Source: Knoellia locipacati | GTDB taxonomy: Bacteria; Actinomycetota; Actinomycetes; Actinomycetales; Dermatophilaceae | DNA length: 64,000 nt | Reading direction: 5' to 3' | Assembly (NCBI RefSeq): GCF_007992835.1 | Contig: NZ_BKBA01000004.1 | Span: 248,001-312,000, forward strand | Shown: positions 48,346 through 56,582 of the stretch, piece by piece | How positions within the stretch are numbered: position 1 is the stretch's first letter | Layout: every line of letters begins with the position of its first letter | The notes under the pieces: generated by a model | The model's input: only the letters and a program-made list of their open reading frames with translations | Told to the model about the DNA's origin: nothing | Databases searched by the model: none | Made by a program: the position numbers and the translations under genes

Positions 48346-49539
48346 TCAGAAGTCGATGCACCCGCCACACCCGTCGCAGCCGTCGAGGACGTCCCCGTCG
48401 GGGATGACGTCGCCAATGCTCCCGGCGAAGCTCGACAGCGCCGAGCCCAGGCCCTCGAAGCCGTCGACCAGTGCGGTGAACGCGTCGTCGGGGACGAGGT
48501 CCCCGAGTGCGCCCAGGTCCGGGACGTCGAGGTCACCACCGAGGTCGACGAGCCCCGACATCAGCTGGAAGACGCCGGGGTCGAGCGCGCCGTCGACGGC
48601 CATGGCCAGGGCAGTCTCGGTGCCCTCCGCGATGCGGGCGGCTCGCAGGGCGTCTCCCAGGACGGAGGCGACGTGCGCAGCCACGCCGAAGGCGACGGCA
48701 TACGGGAGCATCGACCTGACCTCTCCGGCAAGCTCTTCGCGTCGGAGCTGGTGGGCCTCCGCGGTGGCGAGGTACTTCTCGTAGCCGAGGGCCTGGATCC
48801 TGGCCGCCGAGCCCAGGGCCGTCCGCGGGGTGCGGCCCCGTCCGAGGCGCACGAGGAGCGCACCGCCCACACCCAGCCCGACGCCGAGTGGCACCCAGCG
48901 CCAGTGGTCGTCCGCCACGCCCGAGGCGACGCCGGCGACGGCCGCGCCCAGGACGAGGACCAGCCCGAGCGCCGCGAGCCAGCCGTTGCGGGAGCGGGGG
49001 TGCTTGGCGTACCACCCTCGGTCGACGACGGCGCGATAGACGGCGATCTCGGCCTCGCGCCACCGGTGGGCGACCTCGGCCTTGCGCAGCTCGCCCAGCC
49101 GCACCGACGGCGACCCGCCGAGGACGGCGTCGAGGAGGACGCGCTCGTGGGCGGCCATCGACGTCTCGTCGATCCCAGTCCGACTCACCCGCCAGTCGTC
49201 GCCCTCCCGCTCGAGGCTGACGATGCCGCGCAGGGCGAGGTCGACGAGGGTGGCGGTGAGGTCGCGACCGTGGACGACACCGTCGATGACGGTGCCGGAC
49301 AGCGCTGGAGTCGACTCGTCGGGCACGTGGAAGCGCGGAGCGACCGAGCCCTTCCACTCGACACCTCGACGCACTCGCGCCGAGCCGTCACCCGAGCCGA
49401 GGCGGGGCACCTCTCCCGGAGTGACCTGGGTGAACACCTCGTCACGACGGCGCCACCGGAACCACAGGAGGGTGAGGGCGGCACCGACGAGGGGAACGAG
49501 GCCGCCGAGGACCTCGAGGGGCGTCACGTCGGCAGGCAC
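48346..49539 (-). CDS. DUF2207-like membrane protein with Cys-rich C-terminus
   Basis: About 397 residues. One N-terminal membrane helix (GGLVPLVGAALTLLWF) precedes a cytosolic region LSGTVIDGVVHGRDLTATLVDLALRGIVSLEREG resembling the DUF2207 C-terminal part. Two more membrane helices around 195-240 and a helical tail follow. It ends with DGCDGCGGCIDF, a Cys/Gly-rich tail as in several DUF2207 proteins. GTG 49548 lies inside a TACAGT -10 (complement 49547-49552), so the GTG at 49539, 7 bases further on, is the better start. Function unknown. Confidence 0.72.
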   Translation of the reverse strand: MPADVTPLEVLGGLVPLVGAALTLLWFRWRRRDEVFTQVTPGEVPRLGSGDGSARVRRGVEWKGSVAPRFHVPDESTPALSGTVIDGVVHGRDLTATLVDLALRGIVSLEREGDDWRVSRTGIDETSMAAHERVLLDAVLGGSPSVRLGELRKAEVAHRWREAEIAVYRAVVDRGWYAKHPRSRNGWLAALGLVLVLGAAVAGVASGVADDHWRWVPLGVGLGVGGALLVRLGRGRTPRTALGSAARIQALGYEKYLATAEAHQLRREELAGEVRSMLPYAVAFGVAAHVASVLGDALRAARIAEGTETALAMAVDGALDPGVFQLMSGLVDLGGDLDVPDLGALGDLVPDDAFTALVDGFEGLGSALSSFAGSIGDVIPDGDVLDGCDGCGGCIDF

Positions 49540-49647
49540 GGGGGTCACTGTAGGGCCGCGTGTGGTCGAGCGCCTGCCGTCTTCGGTCGAGGGAGTGTCG
49601 TTGTCGCGTGTTCGCCTGCAGCAGAACGGAATTGGCGCCCAAAAAGG

Positions 49648-49676
49648 TTGTCATCGAACTGGTGTTCGGGTATCGT
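49648..49676 (+). promoter_or_regulatory. complete promoter for the leaderless DUF222-HNH gene
   Basis: TTGTCA at 49648-49653 and TATCGT at 49671-49676 are separated by 17 bases, and the hexamer ends 6 bases before ATG 49683. Confidence 0.6.
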
Positions 49677-49682
49677 GCGGTC

Positions 49683-51296
49683 ATGGATCCCCGCACCGCG
49701 ACCGACGCCCGTCAGGGCCGGTATGCCGTGCTGCTGGAGTCCGCGCGCACCCTCACCACCGAGCAGCTCCTCGACGTCATCGAGGAGGCCCAGCGCGACA
49801 AGGACGCGGCCTGCGCGAGGCAGGCCGTCGCCCTGGCCCACCTGTCGGCGATCGAGCCGACGCGGCAGGAGGACGGCACCGAGGTCGAGGTCCACCACGG
49901 TCTGGGCCACCAGCGTCTCGACGCACCCGAGCTTGCTGCGCCGCGGATGGGCGTCTCGGTCCACGTCGCTGCGAACCGGGTCACCGACGCCATCCACCAG
50001 ATGACCCGCACCCCCGCCGTGGTCGACGCGATGACCGCCGGCGAGCTCGACGAGCGCCGCGCCGCCGTCGTCACCGAGGAGACCGACATCCTCGATGCCG
50101 AGGACGCCGCGACAGTCGTCGACGCAGTGCGCCCGCACTGGGAGAGGCTCACCACCGGACCGCTGCGGCGGTTCGTCGCCCGCACCGTCGGCCGACTGTT
50201 CCCCGACGCCCTCGCCGACGAGGCCGAGCGGGCCCGTGACCGCCGCGTCCTGACCCGCGTCACGGGCGAGCACGGCGTCGACCAGTGGCGCGCCGACCTC
50301 CTCGTCGAGCAGTCGCGCCTCGCCTGGACCGCCGTCACCGAGCTCGCCCGCCAGCTCGTGCGCGACGGCAAGGCGGACAACCTCACCCAGGCCCGCGCCG
50401 ACGCCATGGCCCAGCTCATCCTCGAGCACAGTGACGTCTCGGTCGTGCTCCATGCGACCCGGGCCGACGTCACGACCGGGTCGGTCCCTGAGCCCGCGTC
50501 TGTGCCCGAGTCCGGGTCCACGCCGTCGGACGCGCAGGCGGTGCCCGGCGCCGGACCCGACGACGGCTGGTGCGAGATCGGTGGCCTCGGGGCACCGGGC
50601 ACGACGTTCGTCCCCGCCCGCTGGCTGGCCGCGGCCACCTCGACGGCGGCACCCGGCCTCACGTGCCACCCGGTCACCGGAGCCCTCACCGGCGGGGACG
50701 TCCCCGCCGGCCTCGCCACCGGGCGCGACCTCACGGGCACGTCCACCACGACCAGCGAGACCTACCGGATCCCCGCTGTCATGGCTCGGTTCGTCCGGCT
50801 GCGCGACGGAGGCTGCCGCTTCCCGGGCTGCTCGACACCGGCGCGCCAGTGCGACCTCGACCACGTCCGCCCCTGGCCCGCAGGACCGACCTCCCCGGCC
50901 AACCTCATCGCCCTCTGCCGCCGTCACCACCGCATCAAGCAGCGCGACGGCTGGACCCCGCGCCTCCACCCCGACGGGACCGTCGACTGGACCGACCCGA
51001 CCGGTGCGCGCTCCACGACCTCCGCCGTCGACCACCTGCACCTGGGTGCCACCGCGCCCGCGTCGGGCGCCGGATCCGGGGACGCGTCATCAGCGGCCGC
51101 ACGCACGCACCACCTCGACCTCAGCCCGCTCGACGACCAGCTCGCCGAGCTCCTCACCCTGCACGCCCGCACGCGACCTCACCGGCACCGAGCCGATGAC
51201 GGCCTGCGCCCACCCCCTCGCGTCGACCGGCACTGGACCGACCTCGCCTTCGACCCGCCACCACGCGAGCCGCACCCGGACGTCATCCCCTTCTGA
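49683..51296 (+). CDS. DUF222 / HNH endonuclease-domain protein (13E12 repeat family)
   Basis: 537 residues. The helical DUF222 region covers about residues 20-250. A low-complexity Pro/Ser/Gly linker follows, then the HNH motif FVRLRDGGCRFPGCSTPARQCDLDHVRPWPAGPTSPANLIALCRRHHRIKQRDGW (about residues 372-425) with its zinc cysteines and catalytic HNH residues. The family is abundant and repeated in actinobacterial genomes (13E12 in mycobacteria) and may be a selfish or mobile-associated nuclease. Its function is not established. It stands alone with a good promoter. Confidence 0.9.
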   Translation: MDPRTATDARQGRYAVLLESARTLTTEQLLDVIEEAQRDKDAACARQAVALAHLSAIEPTRQEDGTEVEVHHGLGHQRLDAPELAAPRMGVSVHVAANRVTDAIHQMTRTPAVVDAMTAGELDERRAAVVTEETDILDAEDAATVVDAVRPHWERLTTGPLRRFVARTVGRLFPDALADEAERARDRRVLTRVTGEHGVDQWRADLLVEQSRLAWTAVTELARQLVRDGKADNLTQARADAMAQLILEHSDVSVVLHATRADVTTGSVPEPASVPESGSTPSDAQAVPGAGPDDGWCEIGGLGAPGTTFVPARWLAAATSTAAPGLTCHPVTGALTGGDVPAGLATGRDLTGTSTTTSETYRIPAVMARFVRLRDGGCRFPGCSTPARQCDLDHVRPWPAGPTSPANLIALCRRHHRIKQRDGWTPRLHPDGTVDWTDPTGARSTTSAVDHLHLGATAPASGAGSGDASSAAARTHHLDLSPLDDQLAELLTLHARTRPHRHRADDGLRPPPRVDRHWTDLAFDPPPREPHPDVIPF

Positions 51297-51362
51297 CCGC
51301 GTCGGCCCCGGACGGCCTCGCTCCGGCCACTGCGGGCGCCGTCGAGGTGCGACAGTGAGTGC

Positions 51363-52358
51363 GTGACCGAGCACTCCGAGCACTCCGACGACTCCCAGGA
51401 GCAGGGCGGGGGCGAGAGCCTCTTCACGGTGCTGGTGGCGCTGGGCATGAACGTGCTCATCGCGATCGCCAAGTCGGTCGTCGGCGCGATCACCGGGTCC
51501 GCGTCCATGGTCGCCGAGGCCGCGCACTCGTGGGCGGACGCCGGCAACGAGGTGTTCCTCGTCATCGCCGAGCGCCGCGCCGCGCGCCCGGCCGACGCGA
51601 ACCACCCGTGGGGCCACGGTCGCGAGGCCTACGTCTGGTCGATGTTCGCCGCCTTCGGCCTCTTCACCGCCGGGGCGATCGTCTCGATCTGGCACGGCGT
51701 CGACAGCCTGCGGTCCGGCGCGGAGGAGGAGGCCGACTACGTCTGGGCGTATGCCGTCCTCGCGATTGCGTTCGTCCTCGAAGGTGTGTCGTTCCTCCAG
51801 GCCCGCCGGCAGACCCGGGCGACGGCTCGCCGCTTCGGCCTCTCGACCCTGCCGTTCATCATCCGCACGTCGAACCCGACGCTGCGCGCGGTGTTCTTCG
51901 AGGACGCCGCGGCGCTGCTCGGCATCGTCATCGCCGCGGCCGGCATCGGGATGCACGAGCTCACCGGTGACGCCCGCTGGGATGCCGTGGGGTCCATCGC
52001 GGTCGGCCTCCTGCTCGGGGCCCTCGCGATCTTCCTCATCGGGCGCAACCGCGACTTCCTCGTCGGTCAGGCCGGGTCGGCGGACCTTCGGCTCGGGGCG
52101 CTCGAGCACCTCCTCGCCCAGTCGGGCGTCGAGCGGGTCACCTACCTGCACCTGGAGTTCGTCGGGCCGGGGCGGATGCTCCTCGTCGCCGCCGTCGACC
52201 TCGTCGGCGACGACACCGAGCGGCAGGTGGCGACGCGGCTGCACGAGCTGTCCGACGCGGTGACCGAGCAGGAGCTCGTCGTGGACGCCATCATCACGCT
52301 GTCGCGACCCGACGACAGCTCGCTCGACCCGGCAGCACTGCGGGGCGCCCGGGAGTGA
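51363..52358 (+). CDS. cation diffusion facilitator (CDF) transporter
   Basis: 331 residues with six membrane segments. The binding-site motif of helix 2 is AEAAHSWADAGNEV, with NHPWGHGREAYVWSMFAAFGLF next and FFEDAAALLGIVIAAAGIGM as the helix-5 equivalent. A C-terminal cytoplasmic ferredoxin-like domain (VERVTYLHLEFVGPGRMLLVAAVDL) follows. CDF proteins export Zn2+, Mn2+, Fe2+ or Co2+ in exchange for protons. Metal specificity is unclear because the family aspartates are partly replaced (HSWAD rather than HSxxD/HD pairs). Confidence 0.88.
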   Translation: MTEHSEHSDDSQEQGGGESLFTVLVALGMNVLIAIAKSVVGAITGSASMVAEAAHSWADAGNEVFLVIAERRAARPADANHPWGHGREAYVWSMFAAFGLFTAGAIVSIWHGVDSLRSGAEEEADYVWAYAVLAIAFVLEGVSFLQARRQTRATARRFGLSTLPFIIRTSNPTLRAVFFEDAAALLGIVIAAAGIGMHELTGDARWDAVGSIAVGLLLGALAIFLIGRNRDFLVGQAGSADLRLGALEHLLAQSGVERVTYLHLEFVGPGRMLLVAAVDLVGDDTERQVATRLHELSDAVTEQELVVDAIITLSRPDDSSLDPAALRGARE

Positions 52359-52362
52359 CATC

Positions 52363-52418
52363 GGGTGTCGGGGATCCGGGCCCACACCCACACCGGTGCG
52401 CCCGGATCCCCGACACCC
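52363..52418. terminator. bidirectional hairpin terminator between convergent genes
   Basis: Exact 19-base arms (52363-52381, 52400-52418; GGGTGTCGGGGATCCGGGC) enclose an 18-base loop, 5 bases past the CDF stop and 11 bases before the end of the convergent DinB gene. Confidence 0.75.
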
Positions 52419-52428
52419 AATGGTGGAG

Positions 52429-53019
52429 TCAGTAGCCGGCGGACCGAGGTCCCGGGCGCCACCCGGCAGGCGGGTCCTCACCCACCCGGCCGTCGACGGC
52501 CTCGCGCAGCAGGTCGGCGTGACCCGTGTGGCGGCCGTACTCCTCGATCGTGTCCAGCAGCAGCCGCCGCAGGTTCGCCCGCTGGTCCGCGCTCCCCGCG
52601 GAGACATCCTGGTCGAGCCCGCCCACCTCCAGGGCCGCCGCGACCCGCGCACGTGAGCGCGCGACGGCGCCGTCCCACAACGCGTAGAGCGCCGCCGGCT
52701 CGTCGCCGTCCGCCGAGGTCAGCTCCCAGTCGTCATCGTCGTCCCAGCCGTTGCCCTCCCACACCGCCGGCATGGGGTCGCCGGCCAGCTTGCGGTGGAA
52801 CCAGTCGTCCTCGACCGCCGCGAGGTGCTTGAGCAGCCGTCCGAGGGTCAGTGTCGAGGCGCCGATGCGCTGGTTCAGCCCCGCCGCGTCGAGGCCGTCG
52901 GTCTTGAACCGGAACGTCCACCGCAGTCGGTCCAGCGCGCCGAGCACCTGCTCGGCCTCGCTGCCCGCCAGGGGTGGCTCCCACGGGGTGTCGTCGCTGC
53001 CGTGCACCGGATCCGTCAT
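52429..53019 (-). CDS. DinB-like protein (DUF664)
   Basis: 196 residues. Key parts are LDRLRWTFRFKTDGLDAAGLNQRIGASTLTLGRLLKHLAAVEDDWF (first metal His) and IEEYGRHTGHADLLREAVDG (HxxxH pair). This is the DUF664 four-helix bundle, related to mycothiol-dependent DinB transferases. ATG 53019 has GGAGGAG upstream and overlaps the stop of the preceding DinB-pentapeptide gene. Probable thiol-transferase or metal-hydrolase role in detoxification; substrate unknown. Confidence 0.88.
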   Translation of the reverse strand: MTDPVHGSDDTPWEPPLAGSEAEQVLGALDRLRWTFRFKTDGLDAAGLNQRIGASTLTLGRLLKHLAAVEDDWFHRKLAGDPMPAVWEGNGWDDDDDWELTSADGDEPAALYALWDGAVARSRARVAAALEVGGLDQDVSAGSADQRANLRRLLLDTIEEYGRHTGHADLLREAVDGRVGEDPPAGWRPGPRSAGY

Positions 53020-53969
53020 GACTCCTCCATCTGCGTATGCCGTGTGCCCGCGTCCCGCTCGTCCGTCGCCGTGTCGATGCGAGCCTCGAGCACCGCGAGG
53101 TCGCGCTCGGCGAACTGCCTGTGCCACCACTCCTCGTTGATGAGGGTGGCGAGGCACTCCTGCACCGGGAACGACTCGCCTGCCGGTGGCCACCCCACGC
53201 CCTCGACAGGGGCCGTCCGACCGGCGAGCGCCTCGTCGGTGAGCGTGGCGAGGTGGTCGCGCACCCGCTCGAAGCGGTCCCGCCGCAGCTCCAGCGCCTC
53301 GTCGAGCGAGGGCCTGGCCCCGCGGTCCTGCGGCACCCCCGGCGTCGGGCTCATCTCGTCCCAGGGCAGCTCGAGCGGGTGCCACGGTGACGGGTCGCCC
53401 TGGATGCCGCGCAGCAACCACGAGCTCGTCGCGAAGGGAAGGTGACGCAGGGTCTGGATGAACGACCACTCGCCCTCGACGCTCTCGTGCAGGAGCTCGG
53501 GATCGACGGCCTCCAGCCGCCGGGCGCGCTCGACGGTGCCGGCCCACAGGCGGTCGATGACCTCCCACGCCGCCCGGAACCCCTCGGCGTCCGCCGGGTG
53601 CAGGGCGGCCCGCTCGGGGTGGCGACGGTCCAGCTCGGCCTCGACGAGCGGCCCGACGTCGACGCCGTTGACCGTGAGCCCCTCGACCTCGCCCCAGATC
53701 TCGACATCGGAGAGGTAGGCCCCGCGCACCCGGGTCCGGGTGAACGCGACATTGCGGATGTCCGCGTCGGCGAGGTCCACCGAGGTGAGCGTCGCGCCGG
53801 TGAGGTCGACCCGGTCCCAGTGCGAACCGGTGAGGTCGACGTGGTCGAACGTCGCTCCCAACAGCTGCTCGTCGCGGAACTCGCGGGGCATGGCGACCCC
53901 GCGGGCCCCACCGGCCTCGCGTGCGTCGCCGTCCTCGCCGCCCTCGCTCGGTGGGCCCTCGGTGCTCAC
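53016..53969 (-). CDS. pentapeptide-repeat/DinB fusion protein
   Basis: 317 residues from GTG 53969, which overlaps the hydrolase stop; ATG 53891 is an alternative giving 291 residues. The first ~95 residues hold pentapeptide-like repeats (LLGATFDHVDLTGSHWDRVDLTGATLTSVDLADADIRNVAF). The rest is DinB-like: LHESVEGEWSFIQTLRHLPFATSSWLLRGI and CLATLINEEWWHRQFAERDL with the metal His residues. The combination is found in actinobacterial DinB_2 proteins, with the pentapeptide part as a right-handed beta helix. It is coupled at both ends to neighbouring genes. Confidence 0.85.
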   Translation of the reverse strand: MSTEGPPSEGGEDGDAREAGGARGVAMPREFRDEQLLGATFDHVDLTGSHWDRVDLTGATLTSVDLADADIRNVAFTRTRVRGAYLSDVEIWGEVEGLTVNGVDVGPLVEAELDRRHPERAALHPADAEGFRAAWEVIDRLWAGTVERARRLEAVDPELLHESVEGEWSFIQTLRHLPFATSSWLLRGIQGDPSPWHPLELPWDEMSPTPGVPQDRGARPSLDEALELRRDRFERVRDHLATLTDEALAGRTAPVEGVGWPPAGESFPVQECLATLINEEWWHRQFAERDLAVLEARIDTATDERDAGTRHTQMEES

Positions 53970-54538
53970 AGCGTCCGCAGCCACTCGATCGACCGCTCGA
54001 GCACGAGTCGGGTCGCACCCTCGTCGTAGTCCGAGAGCGAGCTGTCGGCGAACAGGTGCCCGTCGCCGGGATAGAGGAAGAGCGCGGCCTCGGGGTGCGA
54101 GTCGATGAACGGGCGCGCCGCCTCGAGGTCGCCCTCGTCGACGAAGAACGGGTCGGCGTCCATCGAGTGGACCTGCACCGGGACGCCGGACGGCCACTCT
54201 CCGAACTCCTTGGGGTCGACGAACGAGTGGTAGAAGAGCCCCCCGAGCGCACCCGGCCGGGTCTGGAGCAGCTGCTGCGCCGGCATCACGCCCAGGGAGA
54301 ACCCGGCATACACGAGGGCGTTCGGGAGGTCGTCCACGGAACGCACGCCTCGCGCGCGCACCTCCCCGAAGCCCACCTCCTTGCAGTACTCCGCGCCCTC
54401 GTCGATCGAGCCGAAGGTCCGGCCCTCGAAGAGGTCGGGGGTGTGGACGGTGTGGCCCGCCCCGCGCAGCGTGTCGGCGAACGCCGTGACGCCGGAGGTG
54501 AGGCCCTGGATGTGGTGGAAGAGCACGATCTCGGTCAT
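53966..54538 (-). CDS. dienelactone hydrolase-family protein
   Basis: 190 residues. It begins TEIVLFHHIQGLTSGVTAFADTLRGAGHTVHTPDLFEGRTF, the DLH fold. The nucleophile elbow is YAGFSLGVMPAQ near residue 80 (Ser in place of the DLH Cys), with Asp in MDADPFF and His in YPGDGHLFAD. ATG 54538 is preceded 6 bases upstream by TAGGTT (complement 54545-54550). First gene of a three-gene coupled operon with two DinB-type proteins, divergent from the WYL regulator. Confidence 0.9.
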   Translation of the reverse strand: MTEIVLFHHIQGLTSGVTAFADTLRGAGHTVHTPDLFEGRTFGSIDEGAEYCKEVGFGEVRARGVRSVDDLPNALVYAGFSLGVMPAQQLLQTRPGALGGLFYHSFVDPKEFGEWPSGVPVQVHSMDADPFFVDEGDLEAARPFIDSHPEAALFLYPGDGHLFADSSLSDYDEGATRLVLERSIEWLRTL

Positions 54539-54544
54539 GGGGCC

Positions 54545-54550
54545 AACCTA
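54545..54550 (-). promoter_or_regulatory. -10 hexamer (TAGGTT) of the hydrolase-DinB operon
   Basis: The complement AACCTA at 54545-54550 places TAGGTT 6 bases upstream of ATG 54538, a leaderless arrangement. Confidence 0.5.
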
Positions 54551-54555
54551 GGAAA

Positions 54556-54582
54556 CATTGCGGACGGAAGCCTTCCGCAATG
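54556..54582. promoter_or_regulatory. candidate WYL-regulator operator, inverted repeat
   Basis: CATTGCGGA and TCCGCAATG are perfect 9-base arms with a 9-base centre containing GGAAG-C-CTTCC. It lies between the divergent hydrolase and WYL genes, immediately upstream of the hydrolase -10, so binding there would control the operon. Confidence 0.6.
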
Positions 54583-54608
54583 GTCGGATCTGCGAAAAAC
54601 TTCCTCGC

Positions 54609-55577
54609 ATGACCCTCGATGCCGCCCTCGTCGACGCCAGCCCGACCGCCCGGGCGCTGCGGGCGCTCGAGCTCATCCAGGGACAGCCCGGCATCACCGC
54701 GGACCGGCTCGGCGACCGCCTCGGTGTGACCCCACGCGCGGCCCGGCGCTACGTCGCGACGCTGCGGGAGGCCGGCATACCGATCGCCTCGGTGAGCGGA
54801 CCGGCCGGCGGCTACCGGCCCGGGCGCGGTCTGCGACCCCCGCCCGTCGTCTTCACCCCCGCGGAGGCGCTGGGCCTCGTCATGGCCGTCCTCGACGGGC
54901 ACCACGACCCCGACGACGCCGACGACCCGGTCGGCAGCGGGATCGGCAAGATCCTGCGCACCCTCCCCGAGTCCGTTGCGGCACAGGCCGAGACGGTCCG
55001 ACGCGTCGCCGCCCCGGTGCCCGACAGCCCGGATGCCCGACCTGCCCCGGAGTCGACCGCGACCCTCGTGCGCGCCTGCGCCGACGGGCGCGAGGTCCGC
55101 ATCGACTACCGCACCGAGGCCGGGCGTGAGCTCCTGCTCGAGGTCCAGCCGTGGGCGGTCGTCGTGCGCCACAGCCGGTGGTACCTCCTGTGTCACTCGC
55201 TCACCTCGGACGCGACCCGCGCCTACCGGATCGACCGGATCCGCCACGTCTCGCTCCTCGCGGGCACCTTCACCCCGCCACCCGACCTCGACCCCGTCGC
55301 CGCGCTCGTGCGCCACCTCGGCGAGGGCTGGGACTTCCCCGTCGAGGTCGTCGTCGACGCGTCGGCCGAGCGGGTGACCCAGTGCATCCCGACGACGATG
55401 GGCCGCGTCGAGCCCGTCACCGACGAGACGTGTCGCCTCGTCGGGAGCACGAGCAACCCGCGCTCGTATGCCGCGGACCTCGCCACCCTGCCCGGCGCCT
55501 TCCGCGTCGAGCGGGGCGACGAGGTCAGGGACGCGGTGCGGGCCCTCGGTGAGAGGCTGCTCGCCGCCGCAGGATGA
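54609..55577 (+). CDS. WYL-domain transcriptional regulator (YafY/DeoR-like HTH)
   Basis: 322 residues. The HTH reads ARALRALELIQGQPGITADRLGDRLGVTPRAARRYVATLREAGIPIASVSGPAGGYRPG. The WYL domain contains EVQPWAVVVRHSRWYLLCHSLTSDATRAYRIDRIRHVSLL (WYL is here the WYLLCH segment), followed by the WCX C-terminal extension. WYL proteins sense nucleic acids or nucleotides or act as ordinary repressors. It is divergent from the hydrolase-DinB operon with the operator-like repeat at 54556-54582 between them. The translation start ATG 54609 agrees with the family N-terminus. Confidence 0.9.
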   Translation: MTLDAALVDASPTARALRALELIQGQPGITADRLGDRLGVTPRAARRYVATLREAGIPIASVSGPAGGYRPGRGLRPPPVVFTPAEALGLVMAVLDGHHDPDDADDPVGSGIGKILRTLPESVAAQAETVRRVAAPVPDSPDARPAPESTATLVRACADGREVRIDYRTEAGRELLLEVQPWAVVVRHSRWYLLCHSLTSDATRAYRIDRIRHVSLLAGTFTPPPDLDPVAALVRHLGEGWDFPVEVVVDASAERVTQCIPTTMGRVEPVTDETCRLVGSTSNPRSYAADLATLPGAFRVERGDEVRDAVRALGERLLAAAG

Positions 55578-55643
55578 GTGCCACGATGGCGGTGTGTCGG
55601 TCGTGGGACGGCCGGCCGGCAGGCGCGAGGTGAGGGAGCAGCA

Positions 55644-56054
55644 ATGGGGACGTACCCGGCATACCTGCACACGGTCCTGGACTGTCGACGGCCACGAGAG
55701 CTCGCCGAGTTCTACCGGCAGCTTCTCGGGCTGTTCTACCGCCCCGGCGACGAGCCGCCGACCGACGGGAGCCCCGACGACGCCGACTGGCTCGTGCTCA
55801 CCCGCCCTGACGGCACGCGGCAGCTCGCCATCCAGGAGGAGCCCGAGCACCGCGCCACGACCTGGCCCGACCACACGGTGCCGCAGCAGCTGCACGTCGA
55901 CTACCTCGTCGGCAGCGTCGAGGAGCTCGAGCGGCACAAGGACGTCGCGCTGGGCCTCGGCGCCGAGCTGCGGCTCGACCGCAGCGACGACGAGGAGCCG
56001 CTCTACGTCCTCGCCGACCCCGCCGGGCACACGTTCTGCCTGCTCGTCGGCTGA
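55644..56054 (+). CDS. VOC-family (glyoxalase-like) protein
   Basis: 136 residues. It begins TYPAYLHTVLDCRRPRELAEFYRQLLGLFY and ends LYVLADPAGHTFCLLVG, the Glyoxalase_6 pattern. ATG 55644 has GAGGGAG upstream. The gene follows the WYL regulator by 66 bases on the same strand. Substrate unknown. Confidence 0.87.
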   Translation: MGTYPAYLHTVLDCRRPRELAEFYRQLLGLFYRPGDEPPTDGSPDDADWLVLTRPDGTRQLAIQEEPEHRATTWPDHTVPQQLHVDYLVGSVEELERHKDVALGLGAELRLDRSDDEEPLYVLADPAGHTFCLLVG

Positions 56055-56096
56055 TCCCTTCGTCGGCGCCGGTGACCGGCACGGAGCTTTCGGCCG

Positions 56097-56102
56097 TATG
56101 GT
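56097..56102 (+). promoter_or_regulatory. -10 hexamer (TATGGT) for leaderless DksA-like gene
   Basis: TATGGT ends 6 bases before ATG 56109, with no RBS. Confidence 0.5.
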
Positions 56103-56108
56103 CGGTCG

Positions 56109-56432
56109 ATGGACACCACCGGGGCCGCTGACCTGCTGCGCGACAAGGAGCAGTCGCTCGTCGACGAGCTCGCCGCGGTGACCCGGCCGCAGGGGGATGC
56201 CGGGTCGATCTCGTTCGGCAAGCGGATCGGTGAGGGGACCTCGCTCGCCGTCGACCGGCTGACGTCCGTCACGGTGCAGGAGGGCCTGCTCGCTACCTTG
56301 GCGCAGGTCCGGCTGGCGCTGGCCAAGGTCGAGGACGGCACCTACGGCACGTGCGAGGTCTGCGGCAGGCCCATCGGTGAGGAGCGCCTCGAGGTGCGGC
56401 CCTGGGCGGTCCGCTGCCTCGCCGACAGCTGA
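56109..56432 (+). CDS. TraR/DksA-family zinc-finger protein
   Basis: 107 residues. A helical N-terminal half (LLRDKEQSLVDELAAVTR, LLATLAQVRLALAKVEDGTYGTC) leads into CEVCGRPIGEERLEVRPWAVRCLADS. Only three of the four zinc cysteines remain: the last CxxC pair is CLAD and the protein stops soon after. The fold matches the RNA polymerase secondary-channel DksA/TraR family, but metal binding may be weak or complete through another residue. Probably a transcription modulator. Confidence 0.85.
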   Translation: MDTTGAADLLRDKEQSLVDELAAVTRPQGDAGSISFGKRIGEGTSLAVDRLTSVTVQEGLLATLAQVRLALAKVEDGTYGTCEVCGRPIGEERLEVRPWAVRCLADS

Positions 56433-56582
56433 GGGCCCGATGTGAAGATCGGGTGGAGATCGGCGCCGCGCGGCCGGATCGACGCGACCCGGCGATGCCC
56501 CTGATGACAGAGTGACGTGGGTCGCCGGCCCACGGGAGGGCCCGGGCGGCGTGACATGTCGTCGATTTCGAGGGGTTGTGCA

